Of a stretch of DNA of 5,927 bases, positions 5,507 through 5,927 are shown piece after piece. Numbering within the stretch: the first letter of the stretch is position 1; each line of letters begins with the position of its first letter. The stretch covers positions 1 through 5,927 of the forward strand of contig JAFRYJ010000075.1 in assembly GCA_017437705.1 (NCBI GenBank), written 5' to 3'. Source of the stretch: Lachnospiraceae bacterium (GTDB taxonomy: Bacteria > Bacillota_A > Clostridia > Lachnospirales > Lachnospiraceae). The position numbers and the translations under genes are program-made. A model generated the notes under the pieces. That model was not told the DNA's origin. It saw only the letters and a program-made list of their open reading frames with translations, and did not search any database.

Positions 5507-5927
5507 TCAGTCGTTCTCAAAAAACGGCGTATCTGTGGGTCTTTCGGCACCCGCCGGAATATAACCTAAAAACTCAAATTTCCGTCTCCGGAACCAGTCT
5601 TCCGTATCGGTCTCCACTGCAATACCCATACCGTTAGGGCACAGCCTGAAGGCTTCCGCCGCCTCAGGAGGCGATAAGGCTTCCAGCATAAGGATCCACA
5701 TGATGGCGCCGTGGAATATCACACCTATATTGTGAATACCTTCATACCGGCACCTTTTGACGATATCCGTTACGGCTCCCATTACGCGGAACCTGGCTTC
5801 GAGCATGGATTCGGACAGCTTGTCGTCCATTACATAGTCCGGGTCGAACCTGGACCATTTAAGCATTTTCGGAGTACCTGCTATTTCAGAAGCAAAGGTC
5901 CCTTCCAATTCGCCCATGTCCACTTCC
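5507..5927 (-). CDS. Histidine phosphatase (phosphoglycerate mutase-like) family protein, C-terminal part
   Basis: The frame runs open into the right edge, so the N-terminus with the catalytic RHG motif is missing from this window. The visible approximately 140 residues begin EVDMGELEGTFASEI, matching the conserved E-x-D-(F/M)-G-x-x-E-G segment of the histidine phosphatase superfamily, followed by a helical stretch ending in MGAVTDIVKRCRY. Then comes NIGVIFHGAIMWILML, which matches the second-histidine motif (usually V-S-H-G). The Ser normally before that His is Phe here. After it, CPNGMGIAVETDTEDW fits the last core strand. The likely chemistry is phosphate removal through a phospho-histidine intermediate; the substrate (phospho-sugar, alpha-ribazole phosphate or other) cannot be decided. 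The GTG at 5923 and ATG at 5917 are probably internal codons, because the family motif already lies at the very edge. It heads the visible run of closely spaced genes through yqeY. Confidence 0.85.
   Translation of the reverse strand, partial: EVDMGELEGTFASEIAGTPKMLKWSRFDPDYVMDDKLSESMLEARFRVMGAVTDIVKRCRYEGIHNIGVIFHGAIMWILMLEALSPPEAAEAFRLCPNGMGIAVETDTEDWFRRRKFEFLGYIPAGAERPTDTPFFEND

Overview
All seven protein-coding genes in this window lie on the minus strand, so transcription runs from position 5927 towards 1. The mix of genes suggests an anaerobic, Gram-positive Clostridia-type bacterium (Lachnospiraceae-like): a flavodiiron protein joined to flavin reductase and rubredoxin modules, peptidase T, YqeY, AGGAGG-type ribosome binding sites and several TTG starts. 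This assignment is inference from gene content and style; the genus cannot be read from the sequence.

Layout in transcription order: (1) 5927-5507, the C-terminal part of a histidine-phosphatase-family protein, cut by the window edge; (2) 5491-4841, a five-helix membrane protein with a DUF3592-like extramembrane domain; (3) 4829-4392, a YqeY/GatB-tail protein. These three are separated by only 11-15 nt and look like one transcript, ending at a strong hairpin at 4352-4325. (4) A 208-bp intergenic stretch (4391-4184) holds that hairpin and then a GC-rich, imperfect, nested inverted repeat (4300-4214) just ahead of the next gene. (5) 4183-3608, an HD-domain putative phosphohydrolase, whose stop overlaps (TTGA) the start of (6) 3611-2373, peptidase T (pepT). 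(7) A compact junction (2372-2301) contains a weak terminator-like hairpin and a very good sigma-A-type promoter (TTGACC-17-TAAAAT), followed by (8) 2300-510, the fused flavodiiron protein, and (9) 500-1, a TIGR01212/YhcC-type radical SAM protein with a TTG start, cut by the left edge.

The most interesting item is the 596-residue flavodiiron enzyme. It carries a complete FprA core (diiron beta-lactamase-like domain plus flavodoxin), a flavin reductase domain and a short-spacer rubredoxin in one chain, equivalent to joining FprA with Hrb, which are separate proteins in Moorella thermoacetica. A self-contained NAD(P)H to O2 or NO electron path is the natural inference. The rest is ordinary housekeeping: peptide turnover (pepT), unknown metal-dependent phosphohydrolase (HD), YqeY, and RNA- or cofactor-type radical SAM chemistry. 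I see no mobile element, CRISPR array, tRNA or rRNA, and no clear sign of a new multi-gene system. The structured spacer ahead of the HD gene is the main unexplained non-coding signal.
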